This document shows, in pieces, positions 52,861 to 64,000 of a stretch of 64,000 nucleotides of DNA. This stretch comes from Ramlibacter terrae (GTDB lineage: Bacteria; Pseudomonadota; Gammaproteobacteria; Burkholderiales; Burkholderiaceae_C): contig CP053418.1 in NCBI GenBank assembly GCA_013127575.1, forward strand, positions 3,100,001-3,164,000, given 5' to 3'. The notes under the pieces were generated by a model. It ran no database searches and was not told the DNA's origin. It saw only the letters and a program-made list of their open reading frames with translations. Every line of letters starts with the position of its first letter. The first letter of the stretch is position 1. Both the position numbers and the translations under genes were made by a program.

Positions 52861-53334
52861 GTGGCCATCATCCGCAGCGCCGGCTTGTTGATGTACCGCC
52901 GGCGCGGACCGGCGCTTGAAGTGCTGCTCGCACACCCCGGCGGGCCCTTCTGGTCGCGCCGTGACGCCGCCCTCTGGACCCTGCCCAAGGGCGAGATCGA
53001 CGAAGGCGAAGACCCGCTGGCCGCGGCGCGGCGCGAGTTCTCCGAGGAAACCGGCTTCGTCGCCACCCCGCCCTTCCTGCCGCTCGGCGAGCTGCGCCAG
53101 AAAAGCGGCAAGCGCATTTCCGCACGGGCGTTCGAGGGCGACGCCGATCCCTCGCAGTTGCACAGCAACCTGTTCGAGATGGAGTGGCCGCCGCGTTCCG
53201 GCCGCCTGAAGGAATTCCCGGAGGTCGACCGCGTGCAGTGGTGCGACACGAAACCGCCGCCGCCAAGCTGATCGCGGGCGGTGCCTTTTCTGGCCGCGCT
53301 CGAAGAGCAACTGCGGCTGGTCTCCTCGCGTTAG
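52861..53334 (+). CDS. NUDIX hydrolase, DR1025/Ap4A-type
   Basis: About 157 residues. The Nudix box GEIDEGEDPLAAARREFSEETGF (52990-53058) is complete; the flanking W-x-LPKG (ALWTLPKG) is typical of diadenosine-polyphosphate-type members. Errors near 53247 and 53280 break the C-terminus, which continues as PFLAALEEQLRLVSSR to TAG 53332-53334. The start is GTG at 52861. It overlaps the end of the convergent S9 peptidase by 4 bp. Confidence 0.85.
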
Positions 53335-55328
53335 GCGTCCTCGCCCGCGGTTTGCCTTGCGTCCTGTTCCAGCGGCGCGGCGGGCCGGTCAATGTGCGCC
53401 GAGATCCAGTCGATGATCCGCCTCGCCGCATCCTCGCGGGCGGACGGTGCGCCCTCCCCGAGGAAGTGGTGGTCCTGGCCCGGATAGAGGACCAGTTCGG
53501 TCGGCGTCTCGCCGGCGCGCATCAGGCTGACGAACAGTTCTTCCGACTGGCACTTGGGACAGCGCTCGTCGTCGGCGCCCTGCATGAACAGCGTGGGGGT
53601 GGTCGCCTTCTCCACGCAGCGCATCGGCGACAGCTGCTTGGCGACCTCGCGGTCGATCCGGGGCGGCGTGCCCATGTAGTAGGGGTCGGCGTAGTAGCCG
53701 CCGTCCGAGGTGCCGTAGTGCGTCTCGATGTTGCCCACCGGCGCCATCACCACCGCCGCCCGGAAGAGGTTGCAGTGGCCGATCGTCCAGCCGCTGAGGT
53801 AGCCGCCGTACGACTTGCCGGCGATCGCCACGCGCTCGTCGCAGACGCCCTCCTCCTGCAGCTGGCGCACCGCCGCCGGTGCTGCGGCAGGTCGTACTCG
53901 CCCCAGTGGCCGGCCAGCCGGTCGCAGAACTCGCGCCCATAGCTGGCCGAGCCCACGGCGTTGAGCGCGAGCACGGCCCAGCCCCGGGCGCACAGCACCT
54001 GCCAGTAGACATTGGTGTCGAAGTCCAGCAGCGCATACGACGCGGGCCCGCCATGCACGTCGTTCAGCAGCGGCAGCGGACCTGGCTGCCCTCGGCCCGC
54101 AACAGCCAGCCTTCGATGGTTTCGATCCCGCCCTTGCCGTCCGGCACGCGGAATTTCCACGTCTCCGCCAGCACGGGCGCGCGGTCCTTCCACCACGGGT
54201 TGAAGTCGGTGAGCTGCCGTTCGCTCCTGCCGTCCGCCGCGCACGCGTGCACCTCGCTCGGACAGGACGGATGCTCGATCGCATACGCCAGCTGGTCGCC
54301 GCAGGTCGTGAAGCCGCCGAGCTGCCGGTCGCCGTGGCACAGGACCTCCACCTTGCCGCCGGGGACGGCGATGCGTGCGACCTGGTGGCGGCCGCGCCGC
54401 GCGAGCGTGCAGGTGAGGGAGGCACTGTCCTTCGCCCAGCGGACCGACAGCGGGTCGGCCACCTGCACGTTCTCGTCCCCGAGCCGGCGCACTTGTCCGT
54501 TGCCGAACTCCATCACGAACAGGTTGGTCTGCGCGTCGCCCTCGTCGCCCGTGGCGCTGAACGCGATCCAGCGTCCGTCCGGCGACCACGCCGGGCTCAT
54601 CACCGTGGCGAAATCGCGCGTGAGCTGCCGCGCCCCGCTGCCGTCCGCACCGCAGACCCACAGGTCGGTACGGTGCGAGAAGCGGCCGGAGCGCGTCCGG
54701 TTGTACGCGATGTGGGCGCCATCCGGCGAGGGCCAGAAGGCCAGCGCGTCGAACGGGCCGTCGGTGAGCTGCTGGTGCTCGCCGGTCGCGGTGTCGAGGC
54801 GGAACAGGTGGATCTCGCGGGAGAGCATGTAGCCCATGCCGTCGGTCTTGTACGGAAGCTTCCACGAGACCTCGGGCCGGACACCGGCCGTCCCGGGCTT
54901 GCGTCCGCGGGCGCGGTCGCCGCGCCAGTCGGGGTCCACCGGCACCGCGGCGGACACGACCAGCGAGTTGCCATCCGGCGCCCAGCGCAAGTCGCCCACG
55001 GCGCCCGGCAGCTCGCCCACTTGCCGGGCCTCGCCACCATCCACGTCCAGCAGGAAGACCTGCGCGGACTTGCCGGCGCGGTCGGAAAGGAACGCCCGGT
55101 CTTGCCGTCGGGCGACCAGCGCGCCGACTTGTCCTGCCCGGGGCCGCGCGTGAGCTGGCGCGCGCCGCTGCCGTCGATGGCGACGCTCCAGATGCAGGTG
55201 ACGTACTTGTCGCCATCACGGTCGACGGAGCGCAGCGTGCAGGCGATCCTGTCGCCGTCGGGGCTGCCTTCGAGCTCCGACACCTTCCGGTGAAGGTAGA
55301 GATCCTCGACGGAAAACGCTTGGGTCAT
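53331..55328 (-). CDS. Prolyl oligopeptidase family (S9) serine peptidase
   Basis: About 665 residues. N-terminal beta-propeller with WD40-like SPDGK/SPDGR repeats (GSPDGDRIACTL, SPDGAHIAYNRT). C-terminal alpha/beta-hydrolase: nucleophile in GKSYGGYLSG, acid in GADDERCP, His in DHHFLGEG. Breaks at about 55099 and 53880 (CCWGG) and 54078. It cleaves short peptides in the cytosol or periplasm; no signal peptide is visible. Confidence 0.88.
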
Positions 55329-55375
55329 GCGGCGATGTTGCGCCGAAGCGCGACACCACCTTGTAGGACTGGCTC

Positions 55376-55801
55376 TCAGGCGGCCGCGTATGCAGGCTGG
55401 CGCTGCTGCTGGGCGCGCTGGCCCGCCATCGCATCCTGCACGAGCTGCTCGTCCTCCTCGTCCATCGCGACCTGGGCTTGTTCGGCGTGGTCCCGGGCGG
55501 CGCGGATCGCGGCCATCGCATCGTCCAGCGTCAGGCGCGAATCACCCTTGATGCGGATCCAGTTGGCGCAGAGGCACTTCTCGGAGTCCGCGAAACGGCC
55601 ACCGTACTGCGCGTAGCCGATGTAGCCCACGCAGTAGGCCGGCGCGTAGTCGTCGTAGCCGAGTTCGGCGCGGTAATGCGGCTGGCTCCAGTAGACGCCC
55701 TGCCAGTAGGCATCTTCGACCTCGGGGTCGATGCGGGCGTCGATGCGCACTTCCGGTTCGTCTGCCTGCTCTTGCCAGAAATCCTGTGCGATGGCGGTCA
55801 T
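55376..55801 (-). CDS. Acidic protein of unknown function
   Basis: 141 residues starting MTAIAQDFWQEQADEPE after GGAGACGGCA. Aromatic- and Tyr-rich centre (YWQGVYWSQPHYRAELGYDDYAPAYCVGYIGYAQYGG) with few hydrophobics, then an acidic helical tail ending QRQPAYAAA. Intact in one frame. I do not recognise it. It is on the same strand as the S9 peptidase and 47 bp upstream of it. Confidence 0.7.
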   Translation of the reverse strand: MTAIAQDFWQEQADEPEVRIDARIDPEVEDAYWQGVYWSQPHYRAELGYDDYAPAYCVGYIGYAQYGGRFADSEKCLCANWIRIKGDSRLTLDDAMAAIRAARDHAEQAQVAMDEEDEQLVQDAMAGQRAQQQRQPAYAAA

Positions 55802-56029
55802 TGCCGTCTCTCCGTGTGTTTGTTGCTGGAGTGGATGATCGCGAGCACCCCGGGGTGGGCGCGTAGGACGCCCGCGTCGCGTGCCTGCGGCGGCGCCGCC
55901 CAAGGAAAGTGCGGCGGCCGCCCGCCCGGCCGTAGGCGAAACGGCTACGCGACCGTGCGCGATACTGTCGCCTCGGTGGCTGGCGGCGGCGCCGGCGCAC
56001 CGGATACTGGCGCGTCAACGGAGGCATGC

Positions 56030-56807
56030 ATGGACATCAGGGACAAGGTGGCGGTGGTCACCGGCGGGGCCAGCGGCATCGGCGCCGGCATGGCGCAACG
56101 GTTCGCGCGGGAAGGCGCGCTGGGCGTGGTCGTCGCGGACCTGAACCTCGAGCGCGCGCAAGGCGTCGCCGCCGCGATCGGCCCGCAAGCGATGGCCGTC
56201 GCCTGCGACGTCAGCCGCGAGAGCGACATCCGGCGCTGGTCCGCGCGACGCGCGAGCGCTTCGGCCGCATCGACATCTACTTTTCCAACGCCGGCATCCT
56301 CGGGCGCATGGGCGGGATCGATCTCGAGGACGCCCTCTGGGACAAGATGTGGCAGGTGCACGGCATGGCGCACGTGTGGGCGGCGCGCGCCGTGGTGCCC
56401 GAGATGGTGGAACGCGGCGAAGGCTACTTCCTGGTGACGGCGTCCGCCGCCGGCCTGCTGAACATCGTCGAGACCGCGCCATACGGCGTGACCAAGCACG
56501 CCGCGGTCGCGTTCGCGGAGTGGCTGCGGATCGCCTACGGACGCAAGGGCGTGCGCGTGTCGTGCCTGTGCCCGCAGTCGGTGGCCACGGACATGACCCG
56601 GGACGGCACCGGCTCCGCCGGCGTCAACGGCGTGCTCACGCCGGAACAGGTGGCCGACGTGGTGGTCCAGACCATGCGCGAAGAGAAATTCCTCGCGCTG
56701 CCGCACCCGGAGGTGGCGAAATACTTCTGGCCAAGGCCCGGGACTACGACCGCTGGCTGGGCGGCATGCAGAAGCTGTACGCCCAGCACACCACCCCGCC
56801 CGCCTGA
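56030..56807 (+). CDS. Short-chain dehydrogenase/reductase
   Basis: About 259 residues. TGGASGIGAGMAQRF (cofactor site), CDVSRESDI, FSNAGILG, and catalytic Ser...Tyr-x3-Lys in VTASAAGLLNIVETAPYGVTKHAAVAF. Breaks at about 56231 and 56729 are CCWGG (DIQALVRAT; YFLAKARDYD). A GGAGG precedes the start. The substrate is unknown; SDRs of this type oxidise alcohols with NAD(P). Downstream genes are on the opposite strand. Confidence 0.88.
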
Positions 56808-56811
56808 GGCG

Positions 56812-56949
56812 CTATCTCCCGAACAGCCCCACCAGCCCGATGATGATCAGGTAGAGGGCGATGATGTAGTTCAGGAGCTTGGGCATCACCAGGATCAGGA
56901 TGCCGGCGACAAGGGCGGCCACCGGGCCGAGCTGGTTGATGTATTGCAT
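56812..56949 (-). CDS. DUF3096 small membrane protein
   Basis: 45 residues: MQYINQLGPVAALVAGILIL, VMPKLLNYIIALYLIIIGLVG, then LFGR. Two hydrophobic segments. AGGAG precedes the ATG at 56949. It matches DUF3096 single-domain membrane proteins, whose function is unknown. It is convergent with the SDR, 4 bp apart. Confidence 0.85.
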   Translation of the reverse strand: MQYINQLGPVAALVAGILILVMPKLLNYIIALYLIIIGLVGLFGR

Positions 56950-56958
56950 GGAGGCTCC

Positions 56959-57153
56959 TCAGGAATGGGACGGCTGTCCCTTGGCGTCGACGTCGGCGCA
57001 GCACGCGTCGACGGCGATCGGGTCGCTGGCCGGGAAGGTGTACTGGACGGCCGGGTCGAGCACGTCATCGTAGCTCGGGTGGTCGCCCAGCGGCATCTGC
57101 TCGTTGCGTTCGGCGGCGGCAGGCGGATTCTCGGAAGTGGGGAAAGGGCTCAT
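56959..57153 (-). CDS. Small protein with FPASDP motif
   Basis: 64 residues, starting MSPFPTSENPPAAAERNEQMPLGDHPSYDDVLDPAVQYTFPASDPIAVD and ending with two adjacent Cys (ACCADVDAKGQPSHS). FPASDP-type motifs occur in short, uncharacterised stress-linked proteins. Intact. It lies 9 bp upstream of the DUF3096 gene on the same strand, so the two are probably co-transcribed. Confidence 0.72.
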   Translation of the reverse strand: MSPFPTSENPPAAAERNEQMPLGDHPSYDDVLDPAVQYTFPASDPIAVDACCADVDAKGQPSHS

Positions 57154-57226
57154 CGGACACCTCTGGGCAGGGGATGAACCATTGAATCCCGCGCGCGCGC
57201 CCTTGTCCGTAGGCGCGCGCCGACTC

Positions 57227-58549
57227 CTAGCCGAAACGTTTGGGCAGCCAGGTCGCGACTTCGGGCAGCCAGAACACCGCCGCCAGCAGCAGCAGGCTCA
57301 TGGCGACGTACGGCACCACCGCGCGGAAGATGTGCGCCATGGTCACTTCCGGCGGCGCCACGCCGCGCATCGTCATCAGCAAGAGGCCGTGCGGCGGCAG
57401 CAGCAGCCCGAGCTGCATGCAGATCAGGAACATCACGCCGAACCACACGGGGTCGATGCCGAGGCTTTGCACGATCGGCATGAAGATCGGCAGCGTGATC
57501 ATCATCATGCTGACCTGGTCGACGAAGATGCCCGGGAAGATCAGCATCAGCATCATGCCGGCGACGATCATGCCGGTGGACCAGCCCTGCCCCGTGATCA
57601 GCTGCACCAGCCCGTTGCTCGCGCCCGAGAACGACAGGATCTGCGCGAAGGTGGTGGCGCCCAGGATGATGAACAGGATCATCCCGGAGATGCCGGCCGT
57701 GCCCTTGAGCGCCTTCACCAGCGCGTCCCACGTCAGCGCGCGGTAGCAGATCGCCAGCACGAAGGTGGCGAACGCGCCGAGCGCCGCGCACTCGGTCGGC
57801 GTCGCCCAGCCCTGTGCCAGCGCGCCGACGACCACGCCGAAGATCGACAGCGTGGGCAGCACGTACGCGAAGAACGGTTGCCAGCGCGCCCAGCCGGTGT
57901 AGCTGGGCTGGTCGTCGTCGGTCGGCGCCAGCGAAGGCGTGATGCGCACGCGCAGCACGATCCACAGCACGAACGCCACCGACAGGATCACGCCGGGGAC
58001 GACGCCGCCGAGCAGCAGCTTGGAGATCGAGATGCCGGAGAGCGAGCCGAGCAGCACCGTCAGCGCCGAGGGCGGGATCAGCATGTCGACGGCGCCGATG
58101 GCCATGATCGGGCCGGTGGCGAGCGTCGGGTGGTAGCCCTTGGAGAGCATCACCGGCAGCAGCAGCGAACCGAGCATCGCGGTCGTGGCGATGGTGGAGC
58201 CGGAGATCGCGGAGAACACGGTGCCGGCGACGACCGCGACGACGGCCAGCCGCCCGGGCAGCCGGCGGATCAGGCGCTCGATGCCTTCGATCACCTTCAG
58301 CGCAAGCCCGGTGTGGAACAGCACTTCCCCCATCAGCACGAACAGCGGGATCGGCGTGAGCGAGAAGGCGGTGACCGAGCTGACGCTGCTGCGCGCGAGC
58401 TGCGCGAGGCCGGCCTCGCCGCCCATGTACAGCCAGGCGCCGACGATGTTGACGGTGATGAAGGTGAGCGCCACCGGCATGCCGATGAACAGCAGCACCG
58501 TGGAGCCACCGAGCATCAGCCAGGCGGCCAGGACCCAGCCGCCGGTCAC
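57227..58549 (-). CDS. dctM: TRAP transporter large permease subunit (DctM), second system
   Basis: 440 residues, intact. Eleven or more membrane segments with DctM hallmarks: TPIPLFVLMGEVL, ISGSTIATTAMLGSLLLP, GAVDMLIPPSALTVLLG and IFVDQVSMMMITLPIFMPI. The start is GTG at 58549. It is the third gene of the same-strand DctP-DctQ-DctM block and lies beyond iorAB, so uptake of an aryl 2-oxo acid is likely. Confidence 0.93.
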   Translation of the reverse strand: MTGGWVLAAWLMLGGSTVLLFIGMPVALTFITVNIVGAWLYMGGEAGLAQLARSSVSSVTAFSLTPIPLFVLMGEVLFHTGLALKVIEGIERLIRRLPGRLAVVAVVAGTVFSAISGSTIATTAMLGSLLLPVMLSKGYHPTLATGPIMAIGAVDMLIPPSALTVLLGSLSGISISKLLLGGVVPGVILSVAFVLWIVLRVRITPSLAPTDDDQPSYTGWARWQPFFAYVLPTLSIFGVVVGALAQGWATPTECAALGAFATFVLAICYRALTWDALVKALKGTAGISGMILFIILGATTFAQILSFSGASNGLVQLITGQGWSTGMIVAGMMLMLIFPGIFVDQVSMMMITLPIFMPIVQSLGIDPVWFGVMFLICMQLGLLLPPHGLLLMTMRGVAPPEVTMAHIFRAVVPYVAMSLLLLAAVFWLPEVATWLPKRFG

Positions 58550-58604
58550 TGGACGATCCTCCGCGCTACGCGCTGCGGGATTCGCCTTGGGTCGGCCCGG
58601 CGGC

Positions 58605-60109
<1,505 letters not shown>

Positions 60110-60161
60110 TCACTCCTTCGTGTGGGCTTCGAACATACACAGGGATTCGCGACGGGTCCAT

Positions 60162-61624
60162 TCAGGCAGACCCGAGCATCTGCTCCAGCGCGCGGCCGCT
60201 GTCGTCGGCCAGCGCGGCACGCGCCAGTTCCCCGGGCGCTGCGGCCCGTGCGGATCGGCCTCCAGCCGCGGCACCTGCGCCATCAGCCGCTGGAAGTTGC
60301 CCCAGCCGCGCGCATGCGTATCGCCGTAGCCCTTGACCAGCCGCTGCGAACGCGCGACTTCCAGCGCCGGGCCGGGTGCGTGGCGGCGAGCCGTTGCACT
60401 TCGGCCAGCCAGGCGGCGATGCGCTCGCGCTCGACGTGAAAGCGCAGCGAGCTCCGCCGCATGGCCCGCATGGCGGCGATGCCGTACAGCAGCAGGTAGC
60501 CGCGCAACGTGCTGGTGCGCACCACCTTGCCGCTGCGCGTGAACGGGGCCAGCGTGGCCTTCGCCATGTTCGAGCGCAACAGCCAGCGGCCGAGCGACGC
60601 CGGCAGGATGTCGGCGATCTCCTCGGTGCGCGGGTGCATGAACTCGTTGATCTGCAGCAGCTGCTCGCCGGACAGGCGCACCTCGCCGGCGACGCGGTCG
60701 AAGCGGCTGCGGCGCGTCTTGAGGTCGGCCACGCGGATCGCGTCCTCGTACGTCATCCACAACGCGAGATGGCGCGCGGTTTCGGGCAGCACCTCGCCGG
60801 CGTCGCGCAGGGGCCGCAGCAGGTCGAGGTAGTCGCCGGCGTAGGCGACGTCGGTAGTCGGCGAGGCGCAGCGCGGCGTGGCGCAGCACGTCGTGGGCGG
60901 CAGGCGGAAATTCCGCGGCGATGCGTTGCTGCACGGCGGCCAGCCGCGGGCCCAAGGGGGCGACCGCCGGCGTCTCGACGACGGCGGGTGCGGTCGACAG
61001 CGCGGCCTCGAACCCGGCGGCGAAAGCCTTCAGGCTGGACGCCACGCCGACGCCGCCGCGGCGGATCGTCTCCTCGAACTGCTCGCGCGTGAAGGGCAGC
61101 GCACCGGAGGCCGCCAGCGCGCCGTACAGCGCCGGGCCGATCGGGCCGGCGGCGCGCTCGGCCAGCGCGGCGAAATCGGCCCCGACGAAGCGCCGCGCGG
61201 CGGCCTTCGCCCCGTCCAGCAGCTTGCCTTCGTCGACGCGGCCATCGCCCATCGCCGTGCGCTCGGTCATCGAATACACGCGGTGGGTCGAGGCGATGAA
61301 GGTCGTGCGCTCCGCCGTGACCAGCCCGCGCTGCAGCGCGCGGCCCGCTTCCATCAGTTCGGAGGCAAGCACGACGTCGAGTTCGCCGGGCACCGGGGCG
61401 AGCGCCAGCACGGGCAGCGCGCCGTCGGGAACCGACGCACGCGGGAACATCTCCGGGTAGTACACCGTGGCGCCGGTGCGCTGCGCGACGCCCGGGACCG
61501 AAGTCGCCTGCGCCACGAAGCCGTTGTGCTCCGCCAGGTCGACCAGCCAGTCGGCCAGCACGCCGCCGCCCTCGCCGCCCATGGCGAGCAGCGCGATGGT
61601 GATGGCCTTGGGCTGCGTGCTCAT
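60162..61624 (-). CDS. Indolepyruvate:ferredoxin oxidoreductase beta-type subunit (with extended C-terminal domain)
   Basis: About 487 residues. The N-terminal gamma/beta domain is ITIALLAMGGEGGGVLADWLVDLAEHNGFVAQATSVPGVAQRTGATVYY. A large C-terminal region (FDRVAGEVRLSGEQLLQINEFMHPRTEEIADILP) matches the extra domain (DUF6537-like) found in some beta subunits. Breaks at about 60232 and 60373 are CCWGG-type; one at 60856 is not. The ATGA start overlaps the alpha subunit stop. It is not clear which electron carrier it uses. Confidence 0.83.
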
Positions 61625-63802
61625 GCCGCGAGCCCTTCCAGCCGGCGCTCGATCCGCGCCTGCAGCCAGCCGATCACGCGCGTGCGCAGCCGCTGCCTGA
61701 AGCGGTCCCAGCGGGTCGGGTTGTTGATGATCTCGGCCCGGTAGAACGACGGGCACAGCACCGCCGCGTGCGCGACCTCGCCGCAAAGGCCGCAGCCCAC
61801 GCAGGAGTCCACCACGCTGGCGATCGGGTCGCGGCGCAGCGGATCGGGGTTCGGCTTGATGGTCAGCGAGGGGCAGCCGGACAGGCGGATGCACGAGTGG
61901 TCGCCGGTGCAGGTGTCGGGATCGATGCCGAAGCGCTCGCGCACCACCCGCTCGCCGCCGGCGATGGCCTTTCGCACCGGGGGCTTCACGCGCCGCTGCT
62001 TGTTCAGCATGCACTCGCTGGAAGCGACGATCACCTTGGGCCCCTTGGCCTTGGTGGTCAGCGCTTCGCGCAGCGTGTCGCGCATCTGCTCCAGGCTGTA
62101 GGTGTTGCTGACGGTGCGCACCCAGTCGACGCCGACGCCGCGCACAGCCTTCTCGATCGGGTGGTTGGTGGCGCGGATCGGGTTGGCCGCCTTCGACGAC
62201 AGCAGGTCCTGCCCGCCGGTGGCCGCCGAATAGCCGTTGTCGATCACCACCAGCACGTTGTCGGTCTGGTTGAACACGGCGTTGCCGACGCCGCTGGTCA
62301 GGCCGTTGTGCCAGAAACCGCCGTCGCCCATGATGGACAGCGTGCGCTTGCCGGTCTCGGTGGTGTTCAGCGCCGCCGCGCCGGCCCAGCCCGAGCCGTA
62401 GCCCATCGTGGTGGCGCCGATGTTGAAAGGCGGCAGGATCGAGAACAGGTGGCAGCCGATGTCGCAGCTGACGTGGTGCGGGCCCAGCTCGCGTTCGATC
62501 AGCTTGATCGCGGTGAAGATGGGCCGCTCGGGGCAACCGGTGCAGAACGACGGCGGGCGGCCATGCACTGGCTGGCCGCGTCACGGATGGCGATGGCGTT
62601 CGGGTTGCCTTCCAGCAGCGCGGGCGCAGGCGCGGGACGCGCGGCGGCGGGCAGCTCGCGTCCCTCCAGCCACTGCGGCGCGTAGCGGCGGATGAAGCCG
62701 GCGACGCCCTTGAGCACGACGCCACCGGTGTACTCGCCCGCCATCGGCAGGAAGTCCTTGCCGTGGACCCCGGTCTGCACGTCGGCCTTGCGCAGGATGG
62801 CGTGCACCGCCTGCTCGATGAAGTCGGGCTGGCCCTCTTCCACCAGCAGGATGCCGCGCTTGCCGGCGCAAAAGCGCGTGAACTCCGCATCGACCAGCGG
62901 GTAGGTGACGTTCAGCACGTACAGCGGGACGCGCGAGTTGCCGAAGGCGTCCGCCAGCCCGAGCAGTTCGAGCGCGCGCAGCACGCCGTTGTACATGCCG
63001 CCCTGCAGCACGATGCCGAAATCCTGCGCACCTTCGGCGAAGAACTCGTTGAGCCCGCGCTCTGGATGAAGCGCACGGCCGCCGGCCAGCGTTGCGCGAT
63101 CTTCTCCTGCTCGTGCAGGTAGGTCGAAGGCGGCAGCGCGATGCGTTCGGTGTCGCGGCGCGGCTGCTCGATCGCATCCTTCAAGGTGAATTCGGCGCGC
63201 TTGTTGGCCTTGGCGGTGAAGCTGCCGTGCACGTGGCATGCGCGGATGCGCAGCTCCAGCATCACCGGCGTGCGGCTCGCTTCCGACAGCTCGAAGGCCT
63301 GCTCCACCGCCGCGACGATGCTGGGCAGGTTGGGCCGCGGGTCCAGCAGCCACACCTGCGACTTCATCGCGAAGGCGTGCGAACGCTCCTGCATGATGCT
63401 GGAGCCCTCACCGTAGTCCTCGCCGACGATCAGCAGCGCGCCGCCGGTGACGCCGCCCGACGCCAGGTTGGCGAGCGCATCCGAGGCGACGTTGGTGCCG
63501 ACGGTCGACTTGAAGGTGACCGCGCCGCGCAACGGATAGTTGACCGAGGCCGCGAGCGTTGCCGTGGCGGTCGCTTCCGAGGCGCTGTGCTCGAAGCGGA
63601 CGCCCAGCTCCTTGAGGATGTCGTTGGCGTCCGCCAGCACGTCCATCAGGTGCGAGATCGGCGCGCCACGGTAGCCGGCGACGTACGAGACGCCCGACTG
63701 CAGCAGCGCTTTGGTCACCGCGAGGATGCCCTCGCCGTGGAACTGTTCGCCCTCACCCAGGCGCAGCTTGGTGACTTCGGCGGCAAAGGAACGTTCGGCC
63801 AT
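61621..63802 (-). CDS. Indolepyruvate:ferredoxin oxidoreductase alpha-type subunit
   Basis: About 727 residues. Pyrimidine-binding domain (GYRGAPISHLMDVLADAND), GYGSGWAGAA and GDGGFWHNGLTSGVGNAVFNQTDNVLVVIDNGYSAATGGQ (ThDP, GDG-x-N motif), then two [4Fe-4S] motif sets CTGDHSCIRLSGCPS and CVGCGLCGEVAHAAVLCPS. Oxidatively decarboxylates arylpyruvates to aryl-acetyl-CoA. Breaks at about 63064 and 62562 are CCAG for CCAGG. First gene of the unit, divergent from LysR. Confidence 0.88.
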
Positions 63803-63894
63803 GGCGGCGCCAATCTACGCAAGCCGCGGGCATTTGGCGAATGGATTGTGTGGATGGCCTACATTCACGGCATCCATGATCCGGGACAACCCTG

Positions 63895-64000
63895 ATGAAC
63901 TTCCGGCAACTCGATCTCAACCTGCTGCGGGTCCTCGCCGCCATCCACCGCACCGGCTCGGTGACCGCCGCCGCCAAGACCTTGTCGCTCTCGCAATCGG
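63895..64000 (+). CDS. LysR family transcriptional regulator, N-terminal part
   Basis: The first 35 codons are visible: MNFRQLDLNLLRVLAAIHRTG then SVTAAAKTLSLSQS, the LysR winged helix-turn-helix. The rest lies beyond the window. It is divergent from the iorA gene with 92 bp between, the standard layout for a LysR regulator controlling its neighbour operon. Confidence 0.9.
   Translation, partial: MNFRQLDLNLLRVLAAIHRTGSVTAAAKTLSLSQS

Overview
The window comes from the chromosome of a high-GC betaproteobacterium, most likely Comamonadaceae (Ramlibacter/Variovorax-like). The grounds are the gene order thrS-infC-rpmI-rplT-pheS-pheT-ihfA-merR-tRNA-Pro, two Bug-type receptors, two TRAP systems and GC-rich codon use. 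This placement is inference; no 16S gene is present.

A technical point governs the annotation. About ninety single-base frameshifts interrupt otherwise excellent genes, including essential ones (pheS, pheT, infC, thrS, rpmI, ihfA). In about sixty of those I checked by hand, the reading frame is restored by putting one base back into a CCWGG pentamer (seen as CCGG, CTGG or CCAG). I read this as a methylation-linked long-read sequencing error, not gene decay. Genes are therefore given with full spans across the breaks, and break positions are stated.

Layout. 1-12.1 kb: an aromatic catabolic cluster. It has a maleylacetoacetate/maleylpyruvate isomerase end, an esterase, azlCD, a Rieske oxygenase, a glutamine-synthetase-like ligase, a [2Fe-2S] ferredoxin, a small ABM-fold monooxygenase, an FAD oxidoreductase, a gentisate 1,2-dioxygenase-type cupin, an FAH-family hydrolase and a TRAP transporter. 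The order suggests uptake, glutamylation and oxygenation of an aromatic (perhaps amino-aromatic) acid, then gentisate-type ring cleavage. 12.2-16.9 kb: a NUDIX hydrolase and a signalling trio (Ser/Thr kinase, TagH-type FHA protein, cyclase-FHA protein). 17.1-21.0 kb: treZ and a glycogen-debranching-type enzyme. 21.1-29.7 kb: the translation/IHF block, with tRNA-Pro(GGG) at its end. 29.7-34.1 kb: a repeat-rich spacer, isocitrate lyase with paired upstream palindromes, a DMT exporter, and an Lrp regulator with an RraA-like protein. 34.3-34.8 kb: an H1-like/SWIB protein.

34.9-44.3 kb: a second catabolic locus controlled by a TetR regulator. It holds a ThDP enzyme, two Bug receptors, a Gfo/Idh/MocA dehydrogenase, a DUF993 protein, an SDR, a beta-hydroxyacid dehydrogenase-type protein and a TIM-barrel isomerase. 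Two matched 22-bp palindromes flank tetR, one of them on a strong sigma70-like promoter. I do not recognise this pathway. 44.3-57.2 kb: bactofilin, a lipoprotein, a phosphatase, an aldo-keto reductase, GspA/GspB-like proteins, an MFS transporter, an AraC regulator, a NUDIX hydrolase, an S9 peptidase, an SDR and several small proteins. 57.2-64 kb: a TRAP transporter together with an indolepyruvate:ferredoxin oxidoreductase-type enzyme (iorAB), divergent from a LysR regulator cut by the window end; this looks like arylpyruvate (aryl 2-oxoacid) uptake and oxidation.

Three copies of a hairpin-forming repeat built from TCTGCG(T/C) units lie at 5.8, 10.9 and 25.9 kb. Further REP/MITE-like palindromes lie at 21.8, 29.8-30.1 and 30.1-30.2 kb.
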